Of a stretch of 7,971 bases of DNA, positions 7,413 through 7,971 are shown in pieces (positions within the stretch are counted from its first letter, which is position 1; each line of letters opens with the position of its first letter). Where the stretch lies: positions 1 through 7,971 of the forward strand of contig JADFJI010000084.1 of NCBI GenBank assembly GCA_022566235.1. Reading direction: 5' to 3'. Below the pieces are notes generated by a model that saw nothing but the letters and a program-made list of their open reading frames with translations, made no database searches and was not told the DNA's origin. The DNA is from Chloroflexota bacterium. Its GTDB lineage: Bacteria > Chloroflexota > Dehalococcoidia > Plut-88900. Position numbers and translations under genes: made by a program.

Positions 7413-7430
7413 TATCTATGATTCCTCCTT
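7413..7430 (-). promoter_or_regulatory. Coupled stop/start junction and mutL Shine-Dalgarno
   Basis: Read on the minus strand, AAGGAGG (7430-7424) is followed by the TAG stop of the upstream gene (7418-7416), then ATA and the TTG start of mutL (7412). The Shine-Dalgarno spacing of 11 is longer than usual and the start codon is weak, so efficient mutL translation may depend on ribosomes terminating on the upstream gene. Confidence 0.7.
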
Positions 7431-7871
7431 GTAGGTTATACGTTTCAGTTTCTCAATATACGCCAGAGGTAATCCCCACTCCTGAGCTCCCTTGATGATT
7501 TGATCAAGATACTTCTTGTGCGGCATAAAGCAACCCCGCTCGCAGACGATATACGTGTAAGTCTTAACCGTTGCACCATCAGGTCGGACTACCTCAAAGT
7601 CACTTTCTCTACGATACGCCCCAAATTTGACCCCCTCATAATAGTCAAGGCACTCGATATCCTTTTTGCTGAGTTCATAGAGCGCTCCCCACACAACATC
7701 ACCGTCTGATTCTACGATGTCAGCAACGCCTCCCTTTCTGTTCTTTGAACACCGCGTGAATGCAATACGATAATCTGGTTTTTTGGCGATGCCAACAAAT
7801 TTGTAGTCAGGGCATCGACATTTCATTTGGTCCCTGTCTAAATTAGATCCATACGCAAAATGAAGTACCAC
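7416..7871 (-). CDS. Gamma-glutamylcyclotransferase-like protein (AIG2/GGCT fold)
   Basis: This 151-residue protein has the GGCT/AIG2 family signature. FAYGSNL (5-11) is the substrate-loop motif, LDYYEGV (75-81) contains E79 in the position of the catalytic acid, and the C-terminal GAQEWGLPLAYIEKL (128-142) closely resembles the end of animal gamma-glutamylcyclotransferases. Characterised members cyclise gamma-glutamyl amino acids to 5-oxoproline, or break gamma-glutamylamine bonds; which applies here is unknown. Length fits a single-domain member. The GTG start follows AAAGGAG (7882-7888, minus strand) by 10 bases. The gene is about 46% GC over the 420 bp I counted, against about 68% in sampled mutL lines, and uses many A/T-ending codons, which points to horizontal acquisition. 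Its stop is three bases from mutL. No signal peptide is seen. It also has nine cysteines if C18, C20, C41, C74, C110 and C114 are joined by others I may have miscounted; those six are certain. Confidence 0.82.
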   Translation of the reverse strand: MVLHFAYGSNLDRDQMKCRCPDYKFVGIAKKPDYRIAFTRCSKNRKGGVADIVESDGDVVWGALYELSKKDIECLDYYEGVKFGAYRRESDFEVVRPDGATVKTYTYIVCERGCFMPHKKYLDQIIKGAQEWGLPLAYIEKLKRITYKEES

Positions 7872-7881
7872 TATCTCAACG

Positions 7882-7896
7882 CTCCTTTGCTAAAGG
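7882..7896 (-). promoter_or_regulatory. Shine-Dalgarno in a small hairpin before the GGCT-like gene
   Basis: On the minus strand, CCTTT (7896-7892), AGC and AAAGG (7888-7884) can form a five-bp stem that includes most of the Shine-Dalgarno AAAGGAG (7888-7882). This could lower translation until opened, but the stem is short and AT-rich, so the effect may be slight. Confidence 0.3.
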
Positions 7897-7914
7897 TTGC
7901 ACAGAGAGGAGAGT

Positions 7915-7937
7915 GCAGTCCCGATTGTCGGGATTGC
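7915..7937. repeat. Ten-bp-stem hairpin with CCCGA/TCGGG core
   Basis: GCAGTCCCGA (7915-7924) pairs with TCGGGATTGC (7928-7937) around a TTG loop: nine Watson-Crick pairs and one G-T wobble. It sits 44 bp upstream of the GGCT-like start codon. AGTCCCGA and TCGGGA are shared with the hairpin at 4031-4048, which suggests copies of one element. The bases after it (7938-7971) hold no recognisable gene. Confidence 0.55.
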
Positions 7938-7971
7938 CGGGGGTCTGAGAGCCTGCCCTGAGCAAAGCCTG

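Noticed and set aside
6174..7421. Long open frame (415 codons) on the plus strand opposite mutL
   Set aside because: It is antisense to a fully conserved MutL, shows no recognisable motif and has the Gly/Pro/Arg/His-rich make-up of a shadow frame in GC-rich DNA.

Overview
The window is a compact, GC-rich bacterial segment, about 60-68% GC by eye except at the right end. It carries six protein genes and no RNA genes, transposases or CRISPR arrays. The endonuclease-type MutL, the GC-rich codon use, the paired FAD oxidoreductases and the Asp-box propeller would suit an environmental bacterium such as a Chloroflexota (Dehalococcoidia-like) lineage. That placement is an impression from gene content, not something the sequence proves.

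Left part (64-2740, minus strand): two tandem paralogous FAD-dependent oxidoreductases of the D-amino-acid-oxidase/sarcosine-oxidase (DAO) superfamily, 55 bp apart and probably cotranscribed, with the gene at 1421-2740 first. They share an unusual central insertion and the same last three residues. Their substrate cannot be read from the sequence.

Middle (2944-5660, plus strand): a divergently oriented gene for a seven-Asp-box beta-propeller with no visible export signal, then a 266-bp gap with two strong hairpins. Next comes a 491-residue NDP-forming acyl-CoA synthetase alpha-type subunit (CoA-binding and ligase domains with the phosphohistidine). No ATP-grasp partner lies in the window.

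Right part (5700-7871, minus strand): mutL, convergent with the CoA-ligase gene, preceded by a small gamma-glutamylcyclotransferase-like gene. The stop codon of the small gene is three bases before the mutL TTG start, and the mutL Shine-Dalgarno lies inside the small gene's last codons, so the pair looks translationally coupled. The small gene is about 46% GC, some 20 points below mutL, which suggests recent acquisition. A hairpin upstream of it shares its core with one of the hairpins near 4040, so this may be a dispersed genomic repeat.

No clearly new system is visible. The points most worth a second look are the low-GC gene joined to mutL, the orphan CoA-ligase alpha subunit, the insertion-bearing oxidoreductase pair and the shared hairpin element.
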